From assembly GCA_022799755.1 (NCBI GenBank), contig JAAWOU010000013.1, forward strand, positions 1 through 54,241: a DNA stretch of 54,241 nucleotides. The letters run 5' to 3'. This DNA comes from Lachnospiraceae bacterium (GTDB taxonomy: Bacteria; Bacillota; Clostridia; Lachnospirales; Lachnospiraceae). The notes beneath the pieces were generated by a model, which was not told the origin of the DNA, did not search any database, and saw only the letters and a list, made by a program, of their open reading frames with translations. Each line of letters opens with the position of its first letter. Positions within the stretch are counted from its first letter, which is position 1. The translations under genes and the position numbers were made by a program. Positions 17,256-25,170 of this stretch are shown in pieces.

Positions 17256-18188
17256 ATGTATCATGTCATCATCAATCCCGCCTCCCGCTCCGGCAGAGGG
17301 CAGCGGATCTGGAAAGAGCAGATAGAGCCCGCGCTGCAAAGAGAGCAAGTCGCCTACAGTGCTCATTTCTCGGAGAAACCGGGGGACACTGTCCGCATTG
17401 TGGCAGACCTGTTTTGCCGTAAGCAGGGGGATGTGTCCCTGATCATACTGGGAGGCGACGGGACTGTGAACGAGGCTCTGCAGGGAATGGACGACACCGG
17501 ACGGGCAGTCCTGGGCTATATCCCCACCGGCTCCAGCAACGACCTGGCCAGGGATCTGAAGATCCCTAAAAAACCCCTGGAGGCTCTCGACCTTATCCTG
17601 CACTCCGGCAGGATTCGTCCCATGGACTTAGGTCTTCTCACTTATCCGGACGGAGAAAAGCGCCGCTTCGCCGTCAGCTGCGGCATCGGTTTTGACGCCG
17701 CGGTCTGTCAGGAGGCCATGCACTCCGGAATAAAAGACACAATGAACCGCATGGGCCTTGGAAAGCTCACCTATCTGGGCATCGCCCTGCGGCAGCTGTT
17801 CGCCGCAAGAGCCGTCTCCGGGAAGCTTACGCCGGAGGGCGCGGCTCCTGTAGATATCGGCAATATGCTGTTTACGGCCTGCATGATCCACCGCTTTGAG
17901 GGCGGCGGCTTCATGTTCGCACCCCGGGCCCTGGACAATGACGGTATCCTGAACCTGTGCGCGGTGGGGGATTTGTCAAAGTTTTTCATTCTCTTTGCGC
18001 TGCCCACGGCTTTTTACGGGAAGCATTACAGATTCCGCGGGATTACGCCCTATCAGGCAAAAGCCCTTACCATTGAGACTTCTATGCCCCTGTGGGTACA
18101 TACGGACGGGGAGGTTACGCGCAGAAGCGATCGGATCCGTGTGTCCTGTGAGCAGGATGCCCTGCGGATTGTGGCGCCGGCCCGTTGA
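17256..18188 (+). CDS. Diacylglycerol kinase catalytic-domain lipid kinase (YegS/DgkB-like)
   Basis: 310 residues. It carries the DAGK signature: INPASRSGRG (6-15), LGGDGTVNEALQG (about 65-77) and GYIPTGSSNDLARDL (about 88-102), plus the C-terminal beta-sandwich with GGGFMFAPRALDNDGILNL. Members phosphorylate diacylglycerol or related lipids with ATP at the membrane; DgkB recycles diacylglycerol from lipoteichoic acid synthesis, and YegS acts on phosphatidylglycerol. The next gene encodes a PAP2-type phosphatase, so opposed lipid phosphate reactions are encoded side by side, though they have separate promoters. Exact substrate is unknown. Confidence 0.92.
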   Translation: MYHVIINPASRSGRGQRIWKEQIEPALQREQVAYSAHFSEKPGDTVRIVADLFCRKQGDVSLIILGGDGTVNEALQGMDDTGRAVLGYIPTGSSNDLARDLKIPKKPLEALDLILHSGRIRPMDLGLLTYPDGEKRRFAVSCGIGFDAAVCQEAMHSGIKDTMNRMGLGKLTYLGIALRQLFAARAVSGKLTPEGAAPVDIGNMLFTACMIHRFEGGGFMFAPRALDNDGILNLCAVGDLSKFFILFALPTAFYGKHYRFRGITPYQAKALTIETSMPLWVHTDGEVTRRSDRIRVSCEQDALRIVAPAR

Positions 18189-18253
18189 CTGCCTCTCCTC
18201 TCCCTGCAAACCTTAAGGAATTCTAAATAAAACTAAAAAACCGACAAAGACCA

Positions 18254-18281
18254 TTGATTTTTTATTTTTCCAAGCTATACT
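18254..18281 (+). promoter_or_regulatory. Sigma-A promoter of the PAP2 gene
   Basis: -35 TTGATT (18254-18259), 16-base spacer, -10 TATACT (18276-18281), about 95 bases before the coding region. Confidence 0.6.
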
Positions 18282-18351
18282 AGTGAGAAGAAGTTCCGAA
18301 TGGCCTGCGGCAGAGACTCGTCCGGGGGGACGCTGCAAAAGGGGAGAATTA

Positions 18352-18375
18352 TGAAGAAAGGTTTGGTTGCATAAA
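18352..18375 (+). CDS. Possible 7-residue leader peptide before the PAP2 gene
   Basis: ATG AAG AAA GGT TTG GTT GCA TAA follows GGGGAG by 4 bases and its stop lies directly before the AATGG of the PAP2 ATG region. It may couple translation into the PAP2 gene. It is too short to judge by content and could be chance. Confidence 0.25.
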
Positions 18376-19071
18376 ATGGAGAAGAAAGTTTTACGGGAGA
18401 GGGTAAAGGATGTTTATCTGAAATACAGACATGCCTTTCCCCTGGCAATTTACATGATCATCTATTTGACATGGTTTGCATGGCTGGAGAGACAGGGAGA
18501 CAGAAACTTTAACATCATACACGTCAGTTTGGACGACTACATTCCGTTCTGCGAGCTGTTCGTGGTTCCCTATTTTCTATGGTTTGCCTATGTTTCGGTG
18601 GCGGTGCTGTTCCTTTTCTTTAAGAATAAGCAGGATTACTACCGCTCATGCACTTTTCTGTTCACGGGGATGACGCTGTTTTTGATTATTTCCACCCTCT
18701 GGCCAAACGGCCATCAGCTGCGGCTTACCCAGATGCCCCGGGACAATGTGTTCACCCAGGCAGTGGCCGCGCTGTGGAAGCTCGATACGCCCACGAACCT
18801 GTGGCCCAGCATCCATGTGTACAATTCCATGGGAGCCCATTTCGCCGTCATGCGAAGCGCTGACCTGGAGGGGAAAAAGGGAATCAAGATTGCCTCCGGC
18901 ATCCTGTCCTTTTCCATCATTCTCTCCACCATGTTCATCAAGCAGCATTCCGTCTTTGACGTGGCTACGGGAATCGGGCTGGGAATCGTCATGTATATCT
19001 TGGTGTACAGAAAGGATATCGTGCTGGCGGCAAGGACACAGTATGAAATGAAGAAACGGGTTTCCATGTAA
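18367..19071 (+). CDS. PAP2-superfamily membrane phosphatase
   Basis: About 231-234 residues with five or six helices. The PAP2 motifs are visible as LWPSIHVYNSMGAH (about 142-155) and KQHSVFDVATG (about 193-203), in which the two His and the Asp form the usual phosphatase site; the first motif (Lys-Arg-Pro) is weak. Such enzymes remove phosphate from lipid phosphates or inositol lipids. The start is uncertain: TTG at 18367 has AAAGG 5 bases upstream, ATG at 18376 has it 14 bases away. Just upstream lies a 7-codon ORF (MKKGLVA, 18352-18375) with a strong GGGGAG site ending next to the ATG, so translational coupling is possible. Confidence 0.85.
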   Translation: MHKMEKKVLRERVKDVYLKYRHAFPLAIYMIIYLTWFAWLERQGDRNFNIIHVSLDDYIPFCELFVVPYFLWFAYVSVAVLFLFFKNKQDYYRSCTFLFTGMTLFLIISTLWPNGHQLRLTQMPRDNVFTQAVAALWKLDTPTNLWPSIHVYNSMGAHFAVMRSADLEGKKGIKIASGILSFSIILSTMFIKQHSVFDVATGIGLGIVMYILVYRKDIVLAARTQYEMKKRVSM

Positions 19072-19080
19072 AGCCTATAT

Positions 19081-19118
19081 AAAAGCTCCTCGGGTCCTAT
19101 GGCCCGGGAGCTTTTATC
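19081..19118. terminator. Bidirectional intrinsic terminator
   Basis: AAAAGCTCCTCGGG (19081-19094) pairs with CCCGGGAGCTTTT (19103-19115), one bulged T, loop of 8 bases. With A's before and T's after, it works for both the PAP2 gene and the convergent glycosyltransferase gene. Confidence 0.85.
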
Positions 19119-19144
19119 TTGCGTGAAAACCCTGTCGCAGGTCA

Positions 19145-20182
19145 TCAGTTAAATTTGAATATCTTCTGACAGATTTTATATCCTCCCACGGAAATCTTCC
19201 GCCCGCCTCTGCCCGGCAGGTTCATGGCATAGCCCAGCAGGCCGTGGCGCATGTGAAAGAACAGCTTCCTGTCCTTTGATTTCAGATATTTCCAGAGCTC
19301 TTTTTTCTTGTCGAGCCCCTCCTGGGTACCGGCCCGGATCAGAAGCACCGAGGATACGGTGGTGATGATCTCCAGATAGTTGAACATATACTGGTACAGG
19401 CGCTTGTTCTTCATAATCTCCTGCTTCCTGTCCGCCAGATAGTCGATCATGATCCGATTCACTTTCAGCTGCTGGTCAATGCGCGATATCATGACCTCCT
19501 CATTTACGGACTGATCCTCTCTTCCGATGTAGTACCGGTACAGGTTCACATCCAGGTAATACAGGTTCTTCACATAGGGCAGGGGCTCGAACACATAGAG
19601 ATTATCCACATAAAAGGTGTGCCGCGGCAGCTCCAGACCGCATTCCCGCAGCAGCTTCGTCCGGAAGATCACCGAGTGCATCAGGATATAATGGCCTTTC
19701 ATGAAATAGTGGCAGTCCTCCCAGGACACCAGCTTTCCCTGGGGAAGAATATGGCGGTAATGCATCACTTTCCTGCGCTTCTCGCCCTCTTTCTCATAGA
19801 CGAAGTTGCAGACCAGCATATCCAGAGAAGACGCCCCCCCTGCCATCTCCCGCAGAGTATCCAGCACCTGCAGATAGGCCTCTTTCTTCACCCAGTCGTC
19901 GCTGTCCACCACCTTGAAATACAGGCCGGTGGCATTTTGGATTCCTGTATTCACGGCCGCCCCGTGGCCGCCGTTCTCCTGATGCACAGCCTTTACGATC
20001 GCAGGGTATTTGGCCGCATATTCATCCGCAATCCGGCCGGTGCTGTCCTTTGTGGAGCCGTCGTCCACGATGATGATCTCCACGTCATCCCCGCCTGTCA
20101 GCAGAGAGTCTACGCATTTTCGCATATAATTCTCCGAATTATAACAGGGAATTGCCACAGATAATAGTTTCATCTCTTCCAA
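19145..20182 (-). CDS. Glycosyltransferase family 2
   Basis: 345 residues. The GT-A core shows SVAIPCYNSENYMRKCVDSL (8-27), IIVDDGSTKDSTG (37-49), ENGGHGAAVNTGI (about 69-81) and the metal-binding DSDD (about 93-96). The C-terminal 150 residues are helical and basic with no membrane span. GT2 enzymes of this type add sugars to polysaccharide or teichoic acid chains. Its start is a TTG at 20182 only 4 bases after AGGAGG, or the ATG at 20173, 13 bases away; neither spacing is ideal. It ends the leftward run that begins with the DUF1653 gene, but a functional link with the DNA repair fusion before it is not apparent. Confidence 0.9.
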   Translation of the reverse strand: MEEMKLLSVAIPCYNSENYMRKCVDSLLTGGDDVEIIIVDDGSTKDSTGRIADEYAAKYPAIVKAVHQENGGHGAAVNTGIQNATGLYFKVVDSDDWVKKEAYLQVLDTLREMAGGASSLDMLVCNFVYEKEGEKRRKVMHYRHILPQGKLVSWEDCHYFMKGHYILMHSVIFRTKLLRECGLELPRHTFYVDNLYVFEPLPYVKNLYYLDVNLYRYYIGREDQSVNEEVMISRIDQQLKVNRIMIDYLADRKQEIMKNKRLYQYMFNYLEIITTVSSVLLIRAGTQEGLDKKKELWKYLKSKDRKLFFHMRHGLLGYAMNLPGRGGRKISVGGYKICQKIFKFN

Positions 20183-20224
20183 TATACCTCCTGGTTCCGA
20201 TTCCTTGGCCGGGCCCCCACGCCG

Positions 20225-22141
20225 TCAGATCGGCGCTTCGTCAGACTGATATCTGGTATTGCCCAGCTTGATGCTTAAATATTTCGTGTAGGCGCCGTAG
20301 GCTGACGGAATGGGATATTTCTCCATGGTCTGCTCCGGCTCTATATAGAGCCAGTCCGTCATCCCAGACTGACGGGACGAGTCGTCCACTCTGACCATAT
20401 AGCCTTTCATATGCCATTCCCTGTGGGTGAAGACATGCTTCGCATCCTCCAGGGGCTCTATGCTCAGAGCTTTCCATCCCTTATCGGCCAGATACTTTGC
20501 CACCTCCTCGGCGGTGCAGAATCCCTCTATGGAGGGAAATTCATACATCCCGGCCAGCAGGCCCTTGCCCGGCCGCTTTCGGATGGCAGCCTTATCGCCC
20601 CTCTGGACGATCAGAACGGTCTTGTACTCTATCTTTCTGGCCTTTTTGGGCTGTTTCTTCGGATACTCCTGCTGGGTGCCGTGTTTTCGGCTCTCGCACA
20701 GACCGGCCAGAGGACAGTCCCCGCACAGGGGAGCCCCGTTGGGAATGCAGACACAGGCACCTATCTCCATCATGGCCTGGTTAAAATCACCCGGCCGGTC
20801 ATGGGGCATAATCTCTTTCAGATCCTGCTCCACCGCCGCTTTCACCTTAATGTCGTCGATATATCGGCCGTCCTGTCGAAGCCTCGCCACCACCCGCAGC
20901 ACATTTCCGTCCACCGCCGGGACCGGGCGCTGAAACGCGATAGAGGCCACGGCTCCTGCCGTGTAGCTGCCGATGCCGCTTAAAGTCAGCAGCTCCTCGT
21001 AGGTATCCGGCATCTTCCCCCCGTGGAGCTTTTGGATCTGGACGGCGCCCTTTTGCAGGTTGCGCACCCTGTTGTAATAGCCCAGACCCTCCCAGAGCTT
21101 GAGCAGCTCCTCCTCCTCGGCCTCCGCCAGCGCCCCGATATCCGGCAGCGCTTTCATGAACCGCTCAAAGTACGGCTTTACGGCCTCCACTCTGGTCTGC
21201 TGTAGCATGATTTCCGATACCCATACCCGGTAAGGGGTGGGAAGTTCCCGCCAGGGCAATATGCGCCTGCTTTTATCATACCATTTTAGAAGAGGAATGC
21301 ATATAGCCCCAAGCTTATTCTTTCCTAAGTTTTTTCTTAAGGTTTCATGAATGTCCGCCGCGTCTTCCTCCGAAATAGCGATCGGAACAGGACTGTTCAC
21401 CGTCATGGATTCCGGCGTGACTCTGCAGTCGTAAGCAAGGATTTCCACCCCTGCCCGGGAGGCTTTCTCCAGAGCGAGGGCAAACTCCGGGTGAGTGTCC
21501 CGATTCGGGGTAAAATACAGCACGTCTTCCATCTGAATGATGAACAGCACAAAGGCGCGGTATCCCTCTCTCCTGGCGGCGATCAGCTCTTCCACATGCT
21601 TTACCGCCCTCTCCGAGGGCGCGTCGGGAAAGCGCACGACTCCCTCCTCCTCTAAGGTAACGCCCTTGACCTCCACGAATATCCTCTCTCCCCCTGCCTC
21701 CACGTAAAAATCGAAGCGGGAACTGCCGTACCTGGCCTCGGGCTTCACAAGGGTTACGTCCGGCCGAAAGCCGCCGCCCCTCAGCCATTCCTCCACGGCC
21801 CGGTTGGGGGCCTGGGAGTCCATGTTCACCAGGCGCTCCCCCTTTTGCACTGCCACAAGATCATATGCCGTGGAGCGCGCGGGATTCCCGCTCTTCTCCA
21901 GATAGACGCAGGCATCCCTTTGCAGAAGTTCCAGGCATCTGCCGGTATTCTTTACATGGACGGTCTCTGCCTTGGGCTCCCCGTCATTGTCTATCTCCAC
22001 CCGGGCGATAAATCTGTTGGGACGCTCCAGAAAGCGTCCCTTTATGATATGTTTATATTCCATCCGGAAAATCTTATCTCCTTGTCTATACCGTATTTCT
22101 TCCGGCCGGACAATGCCCCGACTCCTGTCGGCCTGTCTCAT
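20225..22141 (-). CDS. SfsA-MutY fusion: SfsA nuclease-like domain plus A/G-specific adenine glycosylase
   Basis: 638 residues joining two normally separate proteins. Residues 27-262 are SfsA (RPNRFIARVEID, YGSSRFDFYVEAGGERIFVEVKG at 138-160 in two parts, with Asp144, Glu157 and Lys159 of a PD-(D/E)XK-like site). Residues 275-638 are MutY: SEIMLQQTR (catalytic Glu310), LSGIGSYTAGA (387-397), AVDGNVLRV (Asp411), an iron-sulfur set Cys465-X7-Cys473-X2-Cys476-X5-Cys482, and a NUDIX-like C-terminal domain from about 505. MutY removes adenine opposite 8-oxoguanine; SfsA binds DNA/RNA and is of unclear role. The frame is open throughout with no stop or internal start site of note. The ATG at 22141 overlaps the upstream stop (ATGA); an ATG at 22063 fits SfsA's usual start. 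Confidence 0.93.
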   Translation of the reverse strand: MRQADRSRGIVRPEEIRYRQGDKIFRMEYKHIIKGRFLERPNRFIARVEIDNDGEPKAETVHVKNTGRCLELLQRDACVYLEKSGNPARSTAYDLVAVQKGERLVNMDSQAPNRAVEEWLRGGGFRPDVTLVKPEARYGSSRFDFYVEAGGERIFVEVKGVTLEEEGVVRFPDAPSERAVKHVEELIAARREGYRAFVLFIIQMEDVLYFTPNRDTHPEFALALEKASRAGVEILAYDCRVTPESMTVNSPVPIAISEEDAADIHETLRKNLGKNKLGAICIPLLKWYDKSRRILPWRELPTPYRVWVSEIMLQQTRVEAVKPYFERFMKALPDIGALAEAEEEELLKLWEGLGYYNRVRNLQKGAVQIQKLHGGKMPDTYEELLTLSGIGSYTAGAVASIAFQRPVPAVDGNVLRVVARLRQDGRYIDDIKVKAAVEQDLKEIMPHDRPGDFNQAMMEIGACVCIPNGAPLCGDCPLAGLCESRKHGTQQEYPKKQPKKARKIEYKTVLIVQRGDKAAIRKRPGKGLLAGMYEFPSIEGFCTAEEVAKYLADKGWKALSIEPLEDAKHVFTHREWHMKGYMVRVDDSSRQSGMTDWLYIEPEQTMEKYPIPSAYGAYTKYLSIKLGNTRYQSDEAPI

Positions 22142-23154
22142 GCCCGCCCGGCCCCATCCCCCAAACGCCTTTCCTCCCCGGGGCCTCCTCTGGCCGCCCG
22201 GCCGTAAGGCACCCTGGCCGCAGGAACGGACTGAGCGGCATTTGCGGTATGTACTGACTGGTCGTCAAAAAATATCTGTGCGCCGAAAGCTTTCAGCACG
22301 TCCCGCTTCTCCAGGCCCCCCAGGAAAAACGCCTCATCCATCCGCACGTTCCACGAGCGCATGGTGCGCAGGACGCGCTCGTGGGCCGGAGCGCAGCGTG
22401 AAGTGACCAGCGCCGTGCGGATGGGACAGTCCTCCGCTCCCAGCTCCCGCTGCAGATCGGAAAGTTTCTTTAAAAATTTGGCAAAAGGCCCTTCCGCCAG
22501 GGGCTCTCTGGCGCGGCTGCGCTCGTTCTCCTCAAAGGCGCTCAGCCCCTTTTCCTTAAAGATCATCTCCGACTCGTCCGTAAATAGCACCGCGTCCCCG
22601 TCAAAGGCAATGCGAATCTGGGGGCAAACCCGCGCCGGCATGGAAATCACCCGGCCCCGTCCGCCGCTTGGCTCCGATGCCGCACCCTGCCTCGAAATCT
22701 CCTGTGTCCTGTGCTCCGTACAGATGATGCCCGCCGCAATGCCGCTGTCAATGGCGCTCTGCACATCGTCCTCATAGGCCGAGAGGAACAGATCCGTGCG
22801 GAAAGCGGTCAGATACGGAGCCAGCGAAGCGCCGCTGACCAGCACGGAGCGGGTTATGTCCAGTCCGTAATGGGCGATGGAATTGAAGACCCGGAGCGAG
22901 CTGTCCGGGCTGTTGCGGGACATGATGATGACCTCTACCAGCGCCTGCCCCGGCCTGTATTCATTCAGCTTCAGCAGGGATCTGATCAGGCCGAAGCCCG
23001 GCCCGGGCTTTAAGATATCCTGCTCATGCTCCACCTGATAGCTGCAGTACGCCTCCAGCCCCTGCCTCTCAAAGATTTCGTTCTCTGCAGTCAGATCAAA
23101 GAGGGCTCTCGAAGACACCCCTATTACCATTTTACTGTCCAACTCATATGCCAT
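22138..23154 (-). CDS. Cytosolic 5'-nucleotidase (NT5C1-like, PF06189 type)
   Basis: 338 residues. It begins MAYELDSKMVIGVSSRALFD and has the family pattern FGLIRSLLKLNEYRPGQ, EVIIMSRNSPDSSLRVFNSI, and AFDGDAVLFTDESE, where the Asp pair is the haloacid-dehalogenase-like catalytic site. Relatives remove phosphate from nucleoside monophosphates in the cytosol. The ATG at 23154 follows GAGGAGGGG; an upstream in-frame start would lose this. Its stop overlaps the SfsA-MutY start by ATGA, so the two are translationally coupled, linking a nucleotide phosphatase and oxidised-base repair in one operon. Substrate is not known. Confidence 0.88.
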   Translation of the reverse strand: MAYELDSKMVIGVSSRALFDLTAENEIFERQGLEAYCSYQVEHEQDILKPGPGFGLIRSLLKLNEYRPGQALVEVIIMSRNSPDSSLRVFNSIAHYGLDITRSVLVSGASLAPYLTAFRTDLFLSAYEDDVQSAIDSGIAAGIICTEHRTQEISRQGAASEPSGGRGRVISMPARVCPQIRIAFDGDAVLFTDESEMIFKEKGLSAFEENERSRAREPLAEGPFAKFLKKLSDLQRELGAEDCPIRTALVTSRCAPAHERVLRTMRSWNVRMDEAFFLGGLEKRDVLKAFGAQIFFDDQSVHTANAAQSVPAARVPYGRAARGGPGEERRLGDGAGRA

Positions 23155-23267
23155 ATGCCCCTCCTCTCCCTGTCCGCACAGCGGCCAGACCCGGCAGACG
23201 CCCGTCCGCCCTGTCTCTTTGCATCCCGCCTGCGCCGTCCGGCCCATGGAAAAGGAAGAAACAAGGC

Positions 23268-23909
23268 TTACCGCAGCCGGTTGCACTCGTATCTGTTCAA
23301 AGTGAGCAGACAGGTCCTCAGCGCCTCATACCGCTCCTCAATGTCCCCGTCGTCGATCTCGATATCGCTGGCGATTGCCATGGTGGTAATCATCTCATCC
23401 GTGATCCTGTGGTGGAGTCCCGCCAGAATGTTCAGACGCTGCTCGTAGCTGTCGGAATCCAGAAATTCCAGCACCAGCGGGTCCAGCTCTCTCTCATCCG
23501 CAGGCTGCGCCTCCGCCCCGCACAGGGCCGCCCCATCCGTCACTTCCGGACTCCCGCAGCTCTCGGCCCCTGCCGGATCAGCGTCCCCGGCGCCGGCCGC
23601 TGCCGTACCGTGCCCCGCCGCGTCCCCCGGAGCCCTTTCGTCTTCCGGCTCGGTCTCGGCCCGCTGCCTTGCGGCCTCCGGCCCCTGCAGCGCAAAGCGA
23701 AACTCCTGCTGCACATCGGGATATTTCTCCCTGTCCGTCCTGCTTACGAACATGTGCAGCGGTCTGGCATAGATTTTAAAATCTCCGTAGAGCGCCTGAT
23801 AGATCACCAGCTGCTCTCCCGTCTCGGTATGCTCCGCAACAGCCGTCACCTGATACAGATTCCCCTTAAAATGCTTATAGATTTCCTGTGGTTTTGGAAT
23901 AAATGACAT
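23268..23909 (-). CDS. DUF1653-domain protein with low-complexity linker
   Basis: 213 residues. Residues 8-62 are a DUF1653 domain (YKHFKGNLYQVTAVAEHTET; YQALYGDFKIYARPLHMF), a small beta fold of unknown role that may bind nucleic acid or ligands. A linker rich in Ala, Gly, Glu and Asp (about 75-140) leads to a helical C-terminal domain (LDSDSYEQRLNILAGLHHRI, 148-167) with an acidic DIEIDDGDIEERYEAL segment. AAGGAGC precedes the ATG. It has its own promoter and is followed after 113 bases by the nucleotidase gene. Confidence 0.85.
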   Translation of the reverse strand: MSFIPKPQEIYKHFKGNLYQVTAVAEHTETGEQLVIYQALYGDFKIYARPLHMFVSRTDREKYPDVQQEFRFALQGPEAARQRAETEPEDERAPGDAAGHGTAAAGAGDADPAGAESCGSPEVTDGAALCGAEAQPADERELDPLVLEFLDSDSYEQRLNILAGLHHRITDEMITTMAIASDIEIDDGDIEERYEALRTCLLTLNRYECNRLR

Positions 23910-23944
23910 TTTCGGAAGCTCCTTTCTGATTTTTTCCTACTGAA

Positions 23945-23973
23945 AGTATACCCCTATTTCTTCCAAATGTCAT
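23945..23973 (-). promoter_or_regulatory. Sigma-A promoter of the DUF1653 gene
   Basis: Reverse strand -35 ATGACA (23968-23973), spacer 17, -10 TATACT (23945-23950), 35 bases from the ATG. Confidence 0.65.
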
Positions 23974-23987
23974 GCGATTCCTGTCAT

Positions 23988-24194
23988 TTATTTATAAACT
24001 CCCATGCAACTGTTATTGTTCACGTCTTCGCCTCTCACAGCAACAAAGTCCCGGAGTTTAGTCGCAATGGCGCAGGGACTTTTATAGTTAAAGTTACGGC
24101 GCCCCGGGTGCCTGTAAGGGTATGAGCGCATAAAAGCTGCGGCAGACGCTTTCCCTCTCTGCCACAGCCTTATATCTGCCCGTTCTCTCCTCAT
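23988..24194 (-). CDS. Possible small basic protein (68 aa) downstream of a LexA-type box
   Basis: An ORF of 68 codons starts at the ATG at 24194, 7 bases after AAGGGGGG, and about 35 bases after the predicted transcription start of an SOS-like promoter. The product is Arg-rich (MRRERADIRLWQRGKASAAA...), has two Cys and no membrane helix or LysM motif, so it does not look like a YneA-type division inhibitor. The region also folds into hairpins, so the ORF may be incidental. I do not recognise it. Confidence 0.3.
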   Translation of the reverse strand: MRRERADIRLWQRGKASAAAFMRSYPYRHPGRRNFNYKSPCAIATKLRDFVAVRGEDVNNNSCMGVYK

Positions 24195-24210
24195 CGCCGC
24201 GCCCCCCTTA

Positions 24211-24222
24211 GAACATACGTTC
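24211..24222. promoter_or_regulatory. LexA (SOS) box
   Basis: GAACATACGTTC matches the Firmicutes LexA operator GAAC-N4-GTTC and is palindromic over 14 bases with its flanks. It lies just downstream of the -10 at 24236-24241, where repressor binding would block transcription. Confidence 0.65.
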
Positions 24223-24235
24223 TGTTCCTTATCTT

Positions 24236-24264
24236 AGGATAAAGCCCTGATCCTCATTTGTCAA
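24236..24264 (-). promoter_or_regulatory. Sigma-A promoter overlapping the SOS box region
   Basis: Reverse strand TTGACA (24259-24264), 17-base spacer, TATCCT (24236-24241), transcribing leftwards over the LexA box. A second TATAAT lies upstream at 24282-24287. Confidence 0.6.
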
Positions 24265-24296
24265 CAGCTTTGAACAGACAAATTATAGCACTTTGA

Positions 24297-24324
24297 CAAT
24301 AGAATCTACCTTTAGATTCTATTG
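24297..24324. other. Perfect 12-base inverted repeat (possible operator or terminator stem)
   Basis: CAATAGAATCTA and TAGATTCTATTG flank CCTT. There is no T run after either arm, so it is not a good terminator. It stands 10 bases upstream of a leftward TATAAT at 24282-24287, the place where a repressor or activator site would be expected. Confidence 0.55.
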
Positions 24325-24366
24325 TATGAAATTATAAGTACCATAAAACTCTCTTAAAGCAGTCCC

Positions 24367-25116
24367 TCAATAATAGTACATTCCGTGGCCTCCGCAGCAT
24401 CCTCCCCCAAAGCAGCACATGTTGCACATCATAAAGGTACAGGCCCATCTGGCGCAGAGATTTCCTACGCCGAAAGTGGGATAGCCGTACTGGGCCTGCC
24501 GCTGCTCATACCAGCTGCCGCCATTCTCGAACTGCCTCACCAGACTGCGGTAGTCCCCATTGTCCGGCTCCAGGCTCAGGGCTCGCTTTGCATGCTCCAG
24601 CGCCGCCACATTGTTGCCCAGCCCGGAATGGGCGATGGCGCTGTAGTAATACCATCTGGCGCTTCTCTCCCTCTCGCTCATACCGTCCAGGGTGGTCCTG
24701 GCCTCCCTGTAATAGCCGTTTCGGATATAATTGCCCGCGGAACGGATGTAATTGTTCTCCTCATAGCCCGTGTCCATCCCCTGGCCGCCGAAAGGCCCGC
24801 CGAAGCCCCAGAAAGAGGCGCCTCCCTGGCCGCCGTTCGCCCCGCCGAAGCCTCCATAGGACCCGGAGCCTCCCCTGCCGTACCCGCTTCCATAGCCGGA
24901 ACCGCCGTAGCTGCCGCTGTATCCTGAAGTGCGCTCTTTCATAATCTGCTGGTAAGCAGCCTGGATCTCCTTGAACTTCTCCTCCGCCTGGGCCTTGTTT
25001 GGGTTGTTCACATTGGCATCGGGATGGTATCTTCGGCTCAGGGCCTTATATGCTTTTTTTATCTCTTCCTCAGAAGCATTTCTGCTTATGCCTAACACAC
25101 TGTAAGGATCGTACAT
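24367..25116 (-). CDS. DnaJ-domain protein with Gly-rich linker and Cys-rich tail
   Basis: 249 residues. The J domain (1-62) has the HPD triad at 31-33, needed to stimulate Hsp70 ATPase. A Gly-Tyr-Ser-rich linker (64-113) is followed by a TPR-like helical repeat region (about 120-200: [40 protein letters not shown]) and a tail with seven Cys ending [14 protein letters not shown]. It lacks the zinc-finger and substrate domains of classical DnaJ, so it is a specialised co-chaperone. The gene ends a three-gene transcript with a DUF5685 protein and a zinc-ribbon membrane protein; the Cys-rich tail may bind metal or a membrane partner. Its client is unknown. Confidence 0.9.
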   Translation of the reverse strand: MYDPYSVLGISRNASEEEIKKAYKALSRRYHPDANVNNPNKAQAEEKFKEIQAAYQQIMKERTSGYSGSYGGSGYGSGYGRGGSGSYGGFGGANGGQGGASFWGFGGPFGGQGMDTGYEENNYIRSAGNYIRNGYYREARTTLDGMSERERSARWYYYSAIAHSGLGNNVAALEHAKRALSLEPDNGDYRSLVRQFENGGSWYEQRQAQYGYPTFGVGNLCARWACTFMMCNMCCFGGGCCGGHGMYYY

Positions 25117-25170
25117 GTTTTCCTCGTTTCCCGGACAGATACCCGCCCATCACTCCTTAAAATGAGTCCG

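Larger units (their letters stand above)
23910..24366. other. 457-base regulatory block without a firm gene
   Basis: Between the DUF1653 gene and the end of the DnaJ gene. It contains, from right to left on the reverse strand, a 12-base perfect inverted repeat, a TATAAT element, a TTGACA-N17-TATCCT promoter, a LexA-type box, a 68-codon ORF and an 8-base hairpin (AAAGTCCC at 24045-24052 with GGGACTTT at 24075-24082). Parts may be a dispersed extragenic repeat. Confidence 0.6.

Noticed and set aside
24045..24082. AAAGTCCC/GGGACTTT stem as a terminator
   Set aside because: The loop is 22 bases and the T run is short on the forward strand, where no gene ends; on the reverse strand no T run follows.
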